From Ipomoea triloba (lineage: Eukaryota > Streptophyta > Magnoliopsida > Solanales > Convolvulaceae), in assembly GCF_003576645.1 (NCBI RefSeq), contig NC_044916.1, positions 15,720,562 through 15,784,561 of the forward strand: DNA of 64,000 nucleotides, in the 5' to 3' direction. Numbering within the stretch: position 1 is the stretch's first letter; each line of letters begins with the position of its first letter. The notes beneath the pieces were generated by a model. That model was not told the origin of the DNA and searched no databases. It was given only the letters and a program-made list of their open reading frames with translations. This document shows positions 23,890-37,183 of this stretch, piece after piece. The position numbers and the translations under genes were made by a program.

Positions 23890-24634
23890 TGTTTAGAATG
23901 ATAAACTAAAACAATACAGAGAAAAGGAAAAGAAGAATAAGGAATTCCAAAACTACCTTCTCATTAGCTAACCGCTGAAATATATACATTTACATGATGG
24001 AGAAAAAACTATGTCGTAAAAGAGATCCCCAATAAAAATGATAGTCATAAAATACATATATTTACAACAGTTAATTCTTCATGATATTTTAAATTTAATT
24101 CTCAATTAATAGTTTTATTATATTTTACCTTTAATTTTGATGACAATTTTCAAATTTAGTTATCTGTAATTAATTATGTCTCATCTCGTGAAATTTGAGA
24201 ATTAAAAATAAATTATTATCTCATAATAGATTTTCTTTATTACTCTTTATTTCAATATGATTAGATAACTAAGTCAAAATTTAGGTGTTGATTGTACCTA
24301 AATGTAGTTGTTGAAGTAAATAATAAATTAGTATAAATAGTAATTTCAAAATTAATCGGTTGACTTATCATAATTTTACAAAATTCAAGAAATTTAGGAG
24401 TTTTTTTTTAACAAATTTAGGAGTTAATAACCATTGACAAAATAACAATTTATTTTTTTAAACTCTCAATCATCAAATTTCATAAAAATGTGACAAATTT
24501 GAAAATAAATGACAAAGTCTAGAATTGTGATAAAAATTAATGATAAAATTTGATTGAATTATTAATTTAAAAATATCACATCAACTAGAACTAATTTTTT
24601 AAAAACTTTTTTTTAATTACATATTTGAACTATA
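23890..24634. other. AT-rich non-coding DNA
   Basis: Low-complexity AT-rich sequence with no recognisable gene or clear repeat boundary. Confidence 0.5.
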
Positions 24635-25360
24635 TACTCCCTCCGTCCTATTTTATGTGTCTGGTTCGGTTAACGAGATTTCAATAAAGTTATTTTTAAT
24701 TCAAATTTTTATAATATTAAGTTTAGTATTAATATTCAAAATTTATATGTATTCAAAAAAAAAATATTCAAAATTTATATATTTAGAAACTAAACTAAAA
24801 ATACTATTAAACTCAAAAAATCAAATTTAAAAATTTAGAAATTTGATATCGTTTTTTCCATCTCAGCAAATCATTTTTTTTCACACAAGGGATAGTCATG
24901 TCGTTCTACGGAATTGCTGGTCTCTTTATTAGCTCCTATTTATGGTGTACTATTTCTTGGAATGTAGGTAGTGGTTATGATCTATTCGATAGAAGGGAAG
25001 GAATAATGTGTATTTTTCGGTGGGGATTTCTTGGAAGAAATCGTCGCATATTCCTCCGATTCCTTATAAAGGATATTCAGTCTGTTAGAATAGAAGTAAA
25101 AGAGGGGATTTATGCTCGTCCTTTATATGGACATCCGAGGCCAGAGGGCCATTCCTTTGACTTGTACTGATGAGAAATTGACTTTGGGAGATATTGAAAA
25201 AAAAAGTTACTGAATTGGCCTATTACTAAAAATACTATTAAACACAAAAAATTCAAATTTAAAAATAAGTAAAAAATAATAAAGAAAATAGACAAAGAAG
25301 AAAAAGTTGATTTGACCAATGAATAGTAAGTAGGATAGATAAAATGGGACAGATGGAGTA
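24635..25360. mobile_element. Stowaway-like MITE split by plastid DNA
   Basis: The left end CTCCCTCCGTCCTATTTTAT and the right end AAAATGGGACAGATGGAG are the classic Stowaway-type inverted ends, flanked by TA. An uninterrupted relative lies at 53370-53630. Here the middle is split by a ycf4-derived segment. A ~41-bp MITE segment (24794-24834) is repeated on the far side of the insert (25224-25265). Confidence 0.7.
24838..25223 (+). pseudogene. ycf4: Nuclear plastid DNA: partial ycf4 (photosystem I assembly)
   Basis: From about 24882 the sequence encodes a stretch that I recognise as the middle and C-terminal part of plastid Ycf4 ([28 protein letters not shown], [19 protein letters not shown]). 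Ycf4 is a thylakoid protein needed for photosystem I assembly. The N-terminal half is absent. A short deletion after EGIYAR shifts the frame, and later sequence still matches ycf4 in another frame to ~25215. There is no plastid-type neighbour gene, so only a few hundred bases were transferred. Non-functional. Confidence 0.85.
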
Positions 25361-25361
25361 T

Positions 25362-25497
25362 TTTTTTTTTGAGTACTACTGACTCTGTTACAATGTAGTA
25401 TCTGTTTATAGCTACTTTCTCAACCTACTGAAGCACAATGAGTCAACTCCACTGAGGCTCGAACCCACTCCCATCATCCATGTTACATATACTTGCT
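25362..25497 (-). mobile_element. tRNA-derived SINE, copy 2
   Basis: The same family as at 23726: TGAGTACTACTGACTCTGTT at the 3' side and a minus-strand B box GGTTCGAGCC. It lies directly beside the MITE end at 25360. Confidence 0.55.
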
Positions 25498-25529
25498 TCA
25501 AACAACAAAATGTTATTGTTGCCAAATAC

Positions 25530-25692
25530 CTTGTAGTGATGCGCATTATGGTTACTATCCTAAATGAGTGGTCATAGGTTTGTTGTTCGAATCCTGATGG
25601 TGGGGACTTAGATTCTTTGAGCTTAAAATGTTTGAGAAAATATAGAACGTATACTACATTGTAAAAAATTATGAGTATTTCAAAAAAAAATT
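25530..25692 (+). mobile_element. SINE-like element, second family
   Basis: A B-box-like TGTTCGAATCCTG at about 25581, then TACATTGTAAAAAATTATGA and an A-rich tail. A 3' fragment of the same family is at 55017-55085. Confidence 0.45.
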
Positions 25693-26368
25693 ATTATTGT
25701 TCAATATGAAATTTAAATACGGTAAAAAGTACGGACTATATTATTTTAAAGAGCTAATTCCACTTTTGGTTCTAGATTTATAGATGATAATCCAGTTTTA
25801 GTCATTTTTTTTCAGAACATCATTATTTGGCCATAGTATATATTATTGTGACATAACAAATTTTGGTCTTCCGTCCACAAAATCGTTGAAATTTCGTAAA
25901 ATACAAGGGTATTTAGGTCTTTAATTATGAGCTTTTTTTTAAGAAAATAAAAATAAAAATATAGCAGATTAGATCAACCCACTTTGTATAAAAAAGATCA
26001 AAATGTCATTGTATTTTAACGACATTTCAACTATTTTGATGACGAAAGACCAAAAAATAATTATACCACAATAATACTAGGACCAAAGGAGATGTTTTAA
26101 AAAAGAACTAAAAATGAATTATCACATATAAATCTAGGACAAAAAATGAAATAATTATAATTTAAATGATTTCAAAAAAATTATAATTTAAATCAAATGT
26201 GAATTAATTTAACATAAATAATGGTGTGGTAAGAATTTTTTTTTTCACGATTCTACATTAATAAATACAAAAATTTAGTCGGATGTAATACTAGCCACAT
26301 TCTTTATCCAAATTGTCTCGCCGTAAAAGGAACTATAGAAAGAATTCCAATTTAAAAGGTGTTGTATA
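25693..26368. other. AT-rich non-coding DNA
   Basis: Inverted segments at 25745-25870 (AATTCCACTTTTGGTTCTAG...) and 26040-26165 (complementary GGACCAAA...CTAGGACAAAAAATG) suggest a palindromic MITE. No gene is seen. Confidence 0.4.
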
Positions 26369-26552
26369 GTTTTTTTTTTTTTGGAATACAACTGACTCTA
26401 TTAAATATTAATTGTAGTATCTGTTCATCAACTTTCTCAACCTGTTGAAGTATAAAGAGTCAATATTAACTCTAGGGAGGCTCAATCTCATGACCTCCCT
26501 TATGAAAAAATCAGCACGTACTATCTTAGCACAAGATGCTTGGCAGTTGTCG
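26369..26552 (-). mobile_element. tRNA-derived SINE, copy 3 (diverged)
   Basis: It shares the ACAACTGACTCTATTAAATA 3' module and the TGTTCATCAACTTTCTCAAC segment with the other copies. The B box is eroded. It lies about 200 bp upstream of the SPL7-like gene's probable promoter. Confidence 0.5.
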
Positions 26553-26748
26553 TATGGTTGATTGGGCATGAATTGAAAACACGACCACCAATAAAATTTG
26601 AGCGACAGGAATTCTATTATGGTCGCGCATGTACCTGATTACTGACTCCTCCAAGAATTTCTCGTCTTCGTGTCACCACCTAACGCCACCACCCCCCAAC
26701 CACCGCTGACTCTAACATTTCACCCTCCGCTCTCCGCCGCGACTCTTT

Positions 26749-26772
26749 TTCTCTCTCTCTCTCTCTCTCTCT
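26749..26772 (+). repeat. (CT)n tract in the probable 5' leader of the SPL7-like gene
   Basis: About 11 CT units lie roughly 100 bp before the start codon. CT tracts are common in plant 5' leaders and core promoters. Confidence 0.8.
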
Positions 26773-26874
26773 AACTCCTAAACTAAACCCACTTTGCTTC
26801 TCCGCAAATCCTTTCACTCTGTGATCTCTCTCCACCGGATTTTGAGGGTTTCGTCCTTATATAGTTCGCGGCTA

Positions 26875-29800
26875 ATGGAAAACCCGACAGCGGCGCCGCC
26901 ACCACCCATTGAATCCCCACCCCAATCGAAAAATACCCAAATGACCTCCGCAATTACCCAATTGCCCGATGACCCCGTCGCCTCTTCCTCGCTCTTTGAT
27001 TGGTCCGACTTCCTGGAGTTCAACCTCGACGATCATCTCAACATCTCATTCGATTCCTCCGAGCAGCAGCCGAATTTCCCCTCTCCCCAACCGCCGATTA
27101 CGGAGGCTGATCCGGGTCGGGTGAGGAAGAGAGACCCGAGGTTGGTGTGCTCTAACTTTCTGGCCGGCAGGATCCCTTGTGCCTGCCCGGAGTTAGATGA
27201 GCAGCTAGAGGAGGAGGAGCTGGCGGCTCTGGGGTCTGCCGGGAAGAAGAAGCCCCGTACGGCCCGAGCTTCTGCTGCCGGGCAGTCCAGTGCCAGGTGT
27301 CAAGTGCCTGATTGTGAAGCTGATATTAGTGAGCTCAAAGGTTATCATCGGAGACACCGGGTTTGCCTTAGCTGTGCTAACGCCGCATCTGTGGTTCTTG
27401 ATGGGGAGAGCAAGAGATATTGTCAACAATGTGGCAAGTATGCGAATTTTCACTTCCTTCATTATTATTTGTTATAGTTAGAAACATATTCTAGTTAAGG
27501 CATAATTTTGTGTGTTGATTAACTGTGCTTAGTAAATGGCTTTTGAATAAGTTAATCTTTTACTTACACAAAGGAAGAGATAAAAACTTTCAAGCTTCCA
27601 GTTTTGTAAATATTCAACTATTGCTTGTTACTGCCTGTAATTTATGAACTTGATGCTGGAAGGAAAGATTATGATGAGGAGTACCTTTTTAAGGTTCATG
27701 TTTATGAAAGCAGTGTGGCAAACTAACAATCTAGATGATTATAGCTCAATTATAGATTTTTTTTCCTTGGATATCAATTTGACCAAATTTTGTTTTTGTT
27801 TACAACTTCTTCAACTTTACCAAATTCAGTCTAAAATGAGACTGGATGCAAAACATAGGTGTGTAAAATGTTTTTCCTGTTTCTTGGGGTTTTATTGTAA
27901 GAGCAGCATCCCTTTTACTTTGGTTTCAGCTTTTGATAGGTATTGAGAAATCTTGACTTTCCAGATCTTTCTGATTTCTGTTTTCTTGCTAATTGAATGA
28001 TCTTTGCAGGTGCATCCTTTGTACTTCTTTGTTGCCTATCAAGAACTTTTTACCTAGAAAAAATTCCACTAAATTAAGAATCATACATTCTCTGAGCAAC
28101 TGTCCTTTTAATGACCTTATTCTTTTGGCAGGTTTCATGTTTTATTGGACTTTGATGAAGGTAAACGAAGTTGTAGAAGGAAACTAGAGCGTCATAACAA
28201 TAGGCGCAGAAGAAAATCTGCTGATTCAAAAGGCTCTGCTGAGAAAGAACCTCAGCAGGTTTTAGTAGCCGATGAGGGTGATTTTGATGAGGACTCTAGC
28301 AAAGGTATTATCTACACACACCAATCAAGTACTTTTGCAATTGAATTGCTAAAAGGATTACCCCTCTTATATGATAGAAATTACTTTTTGCTTTCTGTAC
28401 ATAGATATCTGATCTAATGTTTGTGCAAATTTTACTCTTGACTCAATTATTACCAACTTGTACGGTTTTAGAATTGCCTGTTATCTACTCAGGCCAGTCG
28501 TGTACTTTTGCAATTGAATTGCTGACCTTGTGGATATTAATGGCTGCCAAGTATCCAACATATACATAGCAATATGGGCCTTTGCCGACCCACAGCCTGC
28601 ATGATGCAGGAAACTTGAACTTTAGAGCAACCTTTTTTCTGGAGTGCTGGGTTTGATATGGTGTCCTAGTGCTCACCCATTAACTGTTTGGACATGAGTT
28701 AAAGCATGGGAAACAATTCTAAAAGTAGAGTAACGCTGTATACATGTTCAATCTACAAAACCATCATAATTAGGACCTTTAAATTGGACTGCCTTTGTGA
28801 TTTTTTTAAGGCTGGTGATTTGTTGTTGTTGTTGTTGGTTTGGAACACGGATTTGCTTGGGAATAATAAATGAAACAGCTAGTAGTCTTAATCACTAAAG
28901 TTTTGTACCTAAAGGAGTCTGTATTCACAGATGGCACCGGCATGGGCAGCCAAATCATTGAAAGAGATGTACTATTGGAGTCTGAAGGGCATTTATCAAC
29001 ACTTTGCTCCACTATAGGTTCCCAAACTATCCAAAGTGATAGCATCAGGCCTTTTGCCGCTTCTGGTGAAGAACAGAGTGAAAAAGAGAAAGAAAACCTA
29101 AAATACACTCATTCTCCATCTTATTGTGACAATAGGAGCGCACTTTCTTCTGTGGTAGGTCTAATTCAAATTGATGCTTTATGAAGTTCTCTGTATATTT
29201 TATATTTTACATGACGACACATTTTGAAATGCCTTTAACTGATATAATGGTTTTTTTGTAGTGCCCTACTGGTCGGATCTCTTTCAAGCTTTATGACTGG
29301 AACCCTGCAGAGTTCCCACGACGACTACGGCACCAAGTATTAAAGGATTATTATTACAGTTTAGTATATAAATGAAATTGCATTGCTATCTATAAAGAAA
29401 CTTTCAGGGTTTGATAATATGATAGTAAACATTGCAACAGATTTTTCAATGGTTGGCCAGCATGCCTGTTGAATTGGAGGGATATATTCGTCCTGGTTGC
29501 ACAATTTTGACACTATTCATTACAATGCCACACTTCAAATGGGCTAAGGTAACTTAGATTTAGCTTCTTGATGTTCATTGCATATTTGCATTATATTTGT
29601 TATCATGTTAAGAATAGCATAAAAGTTCGTGGAGAATCTTCTGGGTTCCATGAAACAAATGATGTGATTTCATCTACATACCAATTGGACAAAACCAATC
29701 TGTTTTAGATCTATATCTAGGAATGAAAGATACAAGTTGATACATTCTGAATCCATAGCACAACAAATTTGAAGCAAAAATGAACCTCAGGGTTATACAT

Positions 29801-32242
29801 GATACTGTATTAGTTTTCAATTTTATAAATACCCAAAAACTAAAACCTCATGTTATTTTGTTCCAGTTGTTAGAAGAACCAGCTATACAGTTGCGAGACC
29901 TTATGCTCTCACCAGGAAATATGCTCCATGGAAGAGGCACCTTTCTTATTTATCTGAATAACATGGTGTTTCGTGCTACAAAGGGTAAGATTATAGGATT
30001 TGGATAATGGATAAAGGATATGGACTATGGATAGAAGCTGAAGATATGGTGTTTTTATCTGACATGTCCAATTTTTACAAGCTACTGAATTGTTTGACAG
30101 GTGGGACATCAATAATGAAAGTCAAGTTAAAAGGAAAAACTCCAAAGCTCTACTATGTGCATCCTACCTGCTTTGAGGCTGGTAAACCCATGGAGTTCTT
30201 CGTATGTGGAAGCAATCTACTTCAATCCAAATTTCGGTATGGCTGTCAATGTCAAGCATTGATAAAAGAAACTTTATACATGGTTATCATTGTATTTTAC
30301 ATTTTCATTTTTCTTTAGTCTAGGTTTATAGATTACAAGTATCAAGGTCAGACATTGATAAAAGCAGCTTTTACATGGTTATCATCCGTAGTTTACATAT
30401 TCATTTCTCTTTAGTCTAAGTTTATAGCATACAAGCATGCTATTTATCTTAAGATGTTCACTCTTGTACACTTGCATCCCTCTTTAGAAAAACTGAGATC
30501 TTCTATTCTAGATAACTTCTAATTCATGCATCTGATTTTCTTCAAAAATCACTCACTGTGACTTATCTTATGTATGGCAGGTTTCTAGTATCATTTTCTG
30601 AGCAGTATTTGGCAAATGATTTTCGGGTTTCATCATGTTGTAAGATTGAAGGGGATTCTATTAGTTTAGACCATCAGTTGTTAAAGGTCAATGTTCCTCA
30701 AACAAATGCAGATCTATTCGGCCCTGCATTTATTGAGGTGAGGAATAAAGGGGGTATTATTATCTATTCCATTTTTGTTTCAATTGTCCATATAATAGGT
30801 AACTTTTCTATCATTTTTCCTCACAAGATGCTGTGGCCATATAATAATAGGCCTTGGTGGCATCTTAAGCAAGGAAACCGTAACTGCACTATTTGTCCTG
30901 TTCTTTGTTTTTGGTACGGTTTTTCTAATTCAAATTTGTTTGTAGGTTGAAAACGAGTGTGGCTTATCCAATTTCGTTCCTATTCTCATTGCCGACAAGG
31001 ATATATGTGCAGAAATGGGGAGGATGTTAGAAAAGTTAAATAGGTCTCTTAACCCTAGAGGACAACAATTTGCATCCAGTTGTCCTTCATGTGAACATTC
31101 CAATTTAAGGGACACAGAATTATCAGATTTTATGCTGGATGTCGCATGGTTGTTAAGGGAGCCTGTAGTAGAGAGTACTCAGCTTTTGACTTCTACTCTA
31201 ATACAAAGATTCAGACGGTTGTTAAACCTTTTGATAGAAAATGAGTCAACTTCAATACTAGAAAGAGCTTTGAGTAACATTAAAATAGTGATGGACAACG
31301 GTTCAGATGCTGGCATTGCTGAATCTGAACTGAATATATTCCGTGGTACTTTGGATGCTGCACACACATTCCTTTCTCAAAGATTAATAAATGTGAGAGA
31401 ATCTCTTGTTGGGAGTTGTGCCACGGATGCAAGGAGAGAAAAGTCCTTGACTCAAATCTACAAAAATGAAATGCAACCTGTAATTCCAGCTATAAATCAG
31501 GTAAGCCCATCGTATCCTGCATATTTACATATTCACATTATCATTAGAATGATTTCTATAGTCTATAGATAATTTTATTAAATGAAATGTTCTTCATCAA
31601 GCCCACGTGAATGATTGTTCATATGTTTTCTTCTCCAAGGACCAATACTTTGCCTAGTTATCCTTCCAAATTATCTATATGCACTTGCAGCATGCATGAT
31701 TGGATTTCATGCGTAAATGAAATCTAAATTTTCTTAGAATGAAAGACATGGTTATTTCTAGGATTAGAAACATCTCTTTATCAAAATTTCATTATATTGT
31801 GAGATCCTTGTAAATGGAACCGACTATGTTTACTTCAATTCTTCACGTTCTGATTTAAAATTTGAGAAATATACAAGTAAATGCATTTTGTGTTAGTACC
31901 AACATATGTTCCTGGGAGTTCTCTGCTTAAAGATACATTGCTGGCTGGCTCTTGGCAATGCAGGATCTGGAGAATAATATGTGCAAGTCAGAGTCGAGAT
32001 TGACATTCGTTGATGATAGCTCAACAGCTCCGTTGTTGACCATGACAAGCTTGAATCTCAAAGAACGGCCATGGAAGTCATGCAGCCCTTCATTTGGGAA
32101 GACGGTTCTGACTTCTCGTCCCCTTGTGTTTGCGATCACGGCTATGGCTGTTTGTTTCGGAGTATGTGCCGTTGCTCTTCACCCCAGCTCAGTGGGTGAA
32201 TTCACCACAACAATCCGGCGCTGCCTGTTCGACAACTCATAG
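26875..32242 (+). CDS. SPL7: SPL7-like SBP-domain transcription factor, ten exons
   Basis: Exons: 26875-27437, 28132-28304, 28931-29154, 29262-29336, 29441-29548, 29867-29984, 30101-30236, 30581-30737, 30946-31500, 31964-32242. All have GT-AG borders and join in frame to 795 residues, close to the family's ~800. The SBP zinc-finger domain spans ~residues 141-217, starting CQVPDC and ending RRRRK with the bipartite nuclear signal. The first finger has Cys in place of the usual His (VCLSCANA), a mark of the SPL7/CRR1 branch. A hydrophobic helix ([20 protein letters not shown]) sits near the C-terminus. SPL7 binds GTAC copper-response elements and drives copper-deficiency genes (family knowledge). 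ATG 26875 is chosen because the upstream codons in frame begin with TTG and the N-terminus then reads [11 protein letters not shown], as expected. No stop or frameshift is seen. Confidence 0.93.
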
Positions 32243-32740
32243 CTCTGAGACTCTGCCTGAATCATTCATGTATCATAAAGTCCATTTCTATGATACCATT
32301 CAATTCTTATAATTCAAAACAGTAATGAGTAAGTAGTAGATGAAGCCTCCTGCAGCCCCCTGCTTCCTGCTTCCCTGATGTACCATATCAACCGTTAGCT
32401 GACAACAATTTTTTACTTTTGATTTTTTTCTTTTTTTGGAAAGTCTGTATAATTAAAATCCTCTTGGTTTTTGGTTGGCTTTATAGTCCAATGTTGATTT
32501 TCTAAAAATTGTTTTTAATAGTGTTGAAATAAGCATTCATTGTTAGTTGACGTTATTTTATTGCGAGAATGTTAAGAATAGTGTGAAGTTAACTCAACTA
32601 TTGCCAACCTATTCAGTAGCTAATTCAACAAATCCGGTGTTGCTTTTAATATCAATGTCGCTTGTAGTTAAATGATTGCATAGCCGAAAGTTGTTTTGTT
32701 TGGGTGGATAGAACTATACTCCGTATTTAGGAATATAGGA
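32243..32740. other. 3' flank of the SPL7-like gene
   Basis: Includes the probable 3' UTR. 32570-32715 is repeated at 34350-34515 (shared GTGTGAAGTTAACT/C, CAGTAGCTAATTCAACAAAT and TTAAATGATTGCATA). No further gene. Confidence 0.5.
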
Positions 32741-33395
32741 ATAAGTGTTAAATAGACCATTAAAGTCTCTAACTATATACTAAAATTTATTAGACCCTCA
32801 AACTAAAAAACATTTAATTAGACTCTTAAACTTAACAAGTTATTAAAAGATAACATGTCAATTTTGCTTACACAACATCTTACGTGGAATCTAAAAAAAA
32901 ATTTAATTTTTTAAAAATTATATTTTTAAAACTAATTAAAAAAAAAAATTTCCGGCGCAAAACCCCTTCCTGATTTGATAGAGTCTATGGCAGTTGCCAT
33001 GGCGGCTTCTCTGTCGAAAGATTGGATAGAGAAAACTGCCAAAAGGTTCTTCGTCCATGGCAGCTTGGTTGCCATGGACAAGAAGCCATGGCAGCTAAGC
33101 TGCTTGGTTTGTTTGTTTTTTTTTAATAATAAATTTTTAATAAATGAATATTATTATTATTTTAATTTTTATAAAAATATAATTTAAAAAATATTAATCT
33201 AAGCGACATCTTATGTGGCATCCTACGTGGTATGTGATTTAGGAGTAACATGCTATTATAGGTCAAATATGTTAATTGCACAAATTTAAAAAGTTTAAGT
33301 GTTTAATTGGAGGTTTTTTTTAGTTCGAATCTAATTGTACTTTAATATATAGTTGGAGGGTCTATTTGATCCTTATCCCTTATATTTATAGCCCT
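32740..33395. mobile_element. MITE with ~100-bp inverted ends
   Basis: The left GTGTTAAATAGACCATTAAA, CTCTAACTATATACTAAA and TTAGACCCTCAAACTAAAAA are mirrored on the right, as complement, by GATCAAATAGACCCTCCAAC and following. The middle has three near-palindromic CCATGGCAGCTTGGTTGCCA-like phrases. No clear target duplication and no coding role. Confidence 0.5.
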
Positions 33396-33399
33396 GAAT

Positions 33400-33415
33400 T
33401 ATTAAATCACTTCAC

Positions 33416-33446
<31 letters not shown>

Positions 33447-36364
33447 GTAAGAACGAATCACAAAGATAAAATAGTCATGTCAACTCATTTTTTGTTCCTA
33501 AGTTCCATGAAAAAGTGAAAAACAAAATATCACACCCTTGAAAAACATTTTTCTCATAACTAAGGAAAAATGTTTTCGTATGAAAAACTTTTCATGAACC
33601 AAATGGAAAAAAATTCAATTTTCCTCAAATTTAAGAAAAAACTTTTCATTGGAAGAAGTTTTCTATCCAACTAAACATCTCTATATAAATTTAATTCCTC
33701 AATTATTTATATTTTATTAGATTTTTAGTCCATTCTAAATCATAGTCCAACTCCGTCAAAAGTGGTTAACATAGGGAGTTATTTTGGCCTTTTAGCATCT
33801 TTCTCCCTCATTCCAATGCCATTTTCATTCCCAAATTCCTTCTGGAAAAGAAACTAAAGCAGGCATAAACAATCGAATTCAATAATCTTTTTAATATCAA
33901 TACCTTTAATTTGGGAAAGATGTCTAGCGCACAACACATACTGAGTTTGTTGAGTCGAGTTGTGAGTTATGGTGTGTTGCGATTAACCTGTGATGGAGGG
34001 TGACACAATTTTTTTTTTTAGTTAGCCACAATTGTTGTTGCGCTATGTAACAATCCTTGGCTGTTGGAGCTTGTACTTGTGGCTCTAAAGAAGGTACGTG
34101 GTAGCAGAGTGAAGCTGACTAAATGCAGCGTTTGGCAAAGGAAGTTAAGTTGTTGAAACTAGTTAGGAAGTGAGAAATGTTAAATTTGACCTTACTTGTT
34201 ACGATTATGTTTTTCTTTTGGCTTAAATATTGTTTTGACTATTGTAATGGTTGTTTGTTGAATTTTGAATCATAATTTCCTTTCCTTTATTACTCTCTCT
34301 TCTCTATCTCAAGTCTCCAATACTCAGCTATCACTCAAGGCAGCTAGCAAGAATAGTGTGAAGTTAACCACTCGAACTGTTGCCAACCTTTCAGTAGCTA
34401 ATTCAACAAATTTGTTTCGTTGCTTTTAATACAAGCTTCAAATTTCAAAGTCGCATGCAGTTAAATGATTGCATACCCAAAATTTCTTTTGTTTGGGTGA
34501 GTAAAATTATACTTTTTGCCCTCAATTATTAAATCACTTTTATTAATTTGGTTACTTTAAGTAAATTTAGTCCCTCAATTATTTATATTTTAATATATTT
34601 TTTAGTCCATTCTAAATTACAATCCAACTCCGTTAAAAGCAGTCAACATTGGGGGTTATTTTGGTCTTTTTGCATCTTTCTCCCTCATCCAACGCCATTT
34701 TTATTTCCAAATTCCTTTTGGAAAAGAAACTAAGGCATAAACAATTGAATTCAATAATCTGTTTGTTAAGACATAAATATAATTTGTGGCTCAAATCCAT
34801 GAAGACCAGCACTTAGTCACCATGCTACACGCAACCGGTCGTATCTGAGCATGTCTAACATGTGCAAACGCATAGGGCCCCCAATTTTTGGGGGCCCCAT
34901 ATTTAAAAAGAAAAATTATATATATAGTTTACAAAAATTTATGCTAAATGTATAAAGATTGAATCAATTTGTGACAAGATGGAATTGAGCCCAATTGACA
35001 ATTGCTTTTAAAAACCCAATATATATATAAATAAATTAAACCCAATATTAGGACTCTATTTATTTGAGTTATATTATGACTCATATTCTAGGCTTCCCTT
35101 TATTCTAGTCTCCCTGGGATTCTCTCATTATATACCTGTAAGCTGTATCTTCATTATTATGAGTAGTATGAGTACCATAACTTTAGGAGCTATATAATGT
35201 ATGTCCTGTATCTATCAATAAAGGCTTTATATAGGCATAATAGTGGAGTACAGACTAACCCTAGATATCCAATCCAACAAAACTACTTAATGAACCTAGT
35301 GCACTTGCACCACATAATTAAGGCCCATAATATATACTCTGCAATATATTATACCGAAAAACCTTACCATTGTGACAAAATTAATCGCCTCACTAATGTT
35401 TCAGTAGCCATAATCGTAAGCCTTCGCCTTATATTCTTGGAATTTCATATGTGTATAGGTTGTCACAGAGGTTATTGAAGATGGAAAGAAAATGATTTTT
35501 CAAGTCACCCAGTCAAGATTTGTCGAAATAGAAAACAAGTTCTTTTGAGTTAGTGGATAAAGTTGAAGTTCGAAATTAAGATGCAAAAAGACCAACCAGT
35601 TATACCCTCTAACCCAATCAACTAACAGACATTTACTAAACAAGCCCTAAATGTACAACAATGTCGATAATTAAGGAATTAAAATTGTTCAAATTAATTA
35701 ATAGGAAGCAAGTTGATAAATGTGTAACAATTGAGGGATAAAATTGTAAATTTTTGTATTTGTTTAGTTTTAGCCAAAATGGTCATTTTAATCACTTTTT
35801 TTTAGGCCACTGAGGAGTGAACTCATGACCTCGCATATGAGATTTTAGCCAGGTTAGTTTTAGCCAAAATCGACTAACTGACTAAATTGGAAAATTTCGG
35901 TTAGTCATTTTTTAACCGATATAATTCGGTTCGATTAATATTTAGGGATTTTACATGATTTCAGTTATTGGTTAATTCAAATCAAAATTATCAGTTAACT
36001 AAGATATATATTTCATAAATATTAAACAATATTAATTTTTATAGGTATTGATGTAATAGGTAATGTTAATATTTATTTATAATTTTAAGCATTTAAAAAT
36101 TTAATTCAAATTTTGATTAACGACCAATTAAACCAAAATTTTTGTTGGTCCGGTTAATTCAATAAAAATTTTTGTTCGGTTAACGGTTAAAGGTTTATAA
36201 ATTTTGATTAATTCGGTTTGGTTAACCACCGGTTAAACAAATACACACCTCTACAAATGTGTATTTACTAGGATGTACACATGTGGTTGAAGGGAATCAA
36301 AATTTGTTTGATTTAAAAGTATTGCATTTTTTCACTTCATTACTAGTCTTTTCTTAACTTTCAT
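33400..36364. other. Repeat-rich non-coding DNA
   Basis: Contains (AAT)n at 33417-33444 and a direct duplication: 33690-33900 is repeated at 34565-34765 (AGTCCATTCTAAAT, CCAACTCCGT(C/T)AAAAG, TTTCTCCCTCAT). A SINE-like B-box stretch is near 35805-35860, and GGTTAATTCGGTTTGGTTAA-type sequence at 35880-36240. I see no gene. Confidence 0.5.
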
Positions 36365-36510
36365 TAGTCAGGTCTAGTGGCACCCGGTGTCCCGGTTAAC
36401 ACTCCCACATGGATGATGGGAGTGGGTTCTAGCCTCAGTGGAGGCAACTGTTGACCCTTTGTGCTTCAATAGGTTACATTATAACAGAGTCAGTAGTACT
36501 CAAAAAAACA
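36365..36510 (+). mobile_element. tRNA-derived SINE, copy 4 (sense)
   Basis: Begins TCAGGTCTAGTGGCACCCGG (A-box region), has GTGGGTTCTAGCCTCAG in the B-box position, and ends AACAGAGTCAGTAGTACTC plus an A tail. Complementary in orientation to the copies at 23726-26552. Confidence 0.6.
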
Positions 36511-37183
36511 ACTTTCATTAGTCATTTTGAAAATATTTATTTATCGAATTATTTTTATTCTTTAAGGAATATTTAAATGAATTTATAGATAAAACAAAGA
36601 TAATGCCTAGTGTTTTTGACTTAAAATATGTTTTTTTTTTTTTTTTTTACTTATTTGATGTGTGTTTTGGGAGGAAACGAATGAATTTACATATTTACCT
36701 TTCCATCACTGATAATTTACATAAGTGCACTTGTGAGCCTTCCTAAGACCGGGGAAGTGCATATATAGATCTTTCAAAGGTCGGGAAGTGAACTTATAAG
36801 CTCCATAGGGTAAGTAGGGTTGCCATATAACCCTATTATAGTCTATACGAGGTGGATGTAAATTTTGCGTAATTAGAATATGAATATTGTGTTTGAAAAC
36901 AACTTACACATCATGATTTTTTACAATACTATAATTGTTATAGAATAATATTATTTTAAAAATCTTATGTTGTAATAATTAAAATAATAGTCTATTCCTT
37001 TGGCAAACCAGAAAAATAGAATACAATTCATGTTTTATTCCTTGCATATTCTATTTTTTTTTTTGAAAATGAAAGAGGGTAGGGGATGCAACACGAGGAC
37101 TTTGACGATGAATAAATACTACCAGCGACGCGTTCCACTTCAAACTTTGAAAACTTTCACACTATGACTTGTTTGAAAAACGA
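36511..37183. other. AT-rich non-coding DNA left of the MULE
   Basis: No gene is seen. 36720-36830 has a short direct repeat (GACCGGGGAAGTGCATATAT and a near copy). No obvious relation to the sequence right of the MULE. Confidence 0.45.

Noticed and set aside
24898..25170. Functional nuclear ycf4
   Set aside because: N-terminal half missing and frame broken near the end; a small plastid DNA insert.
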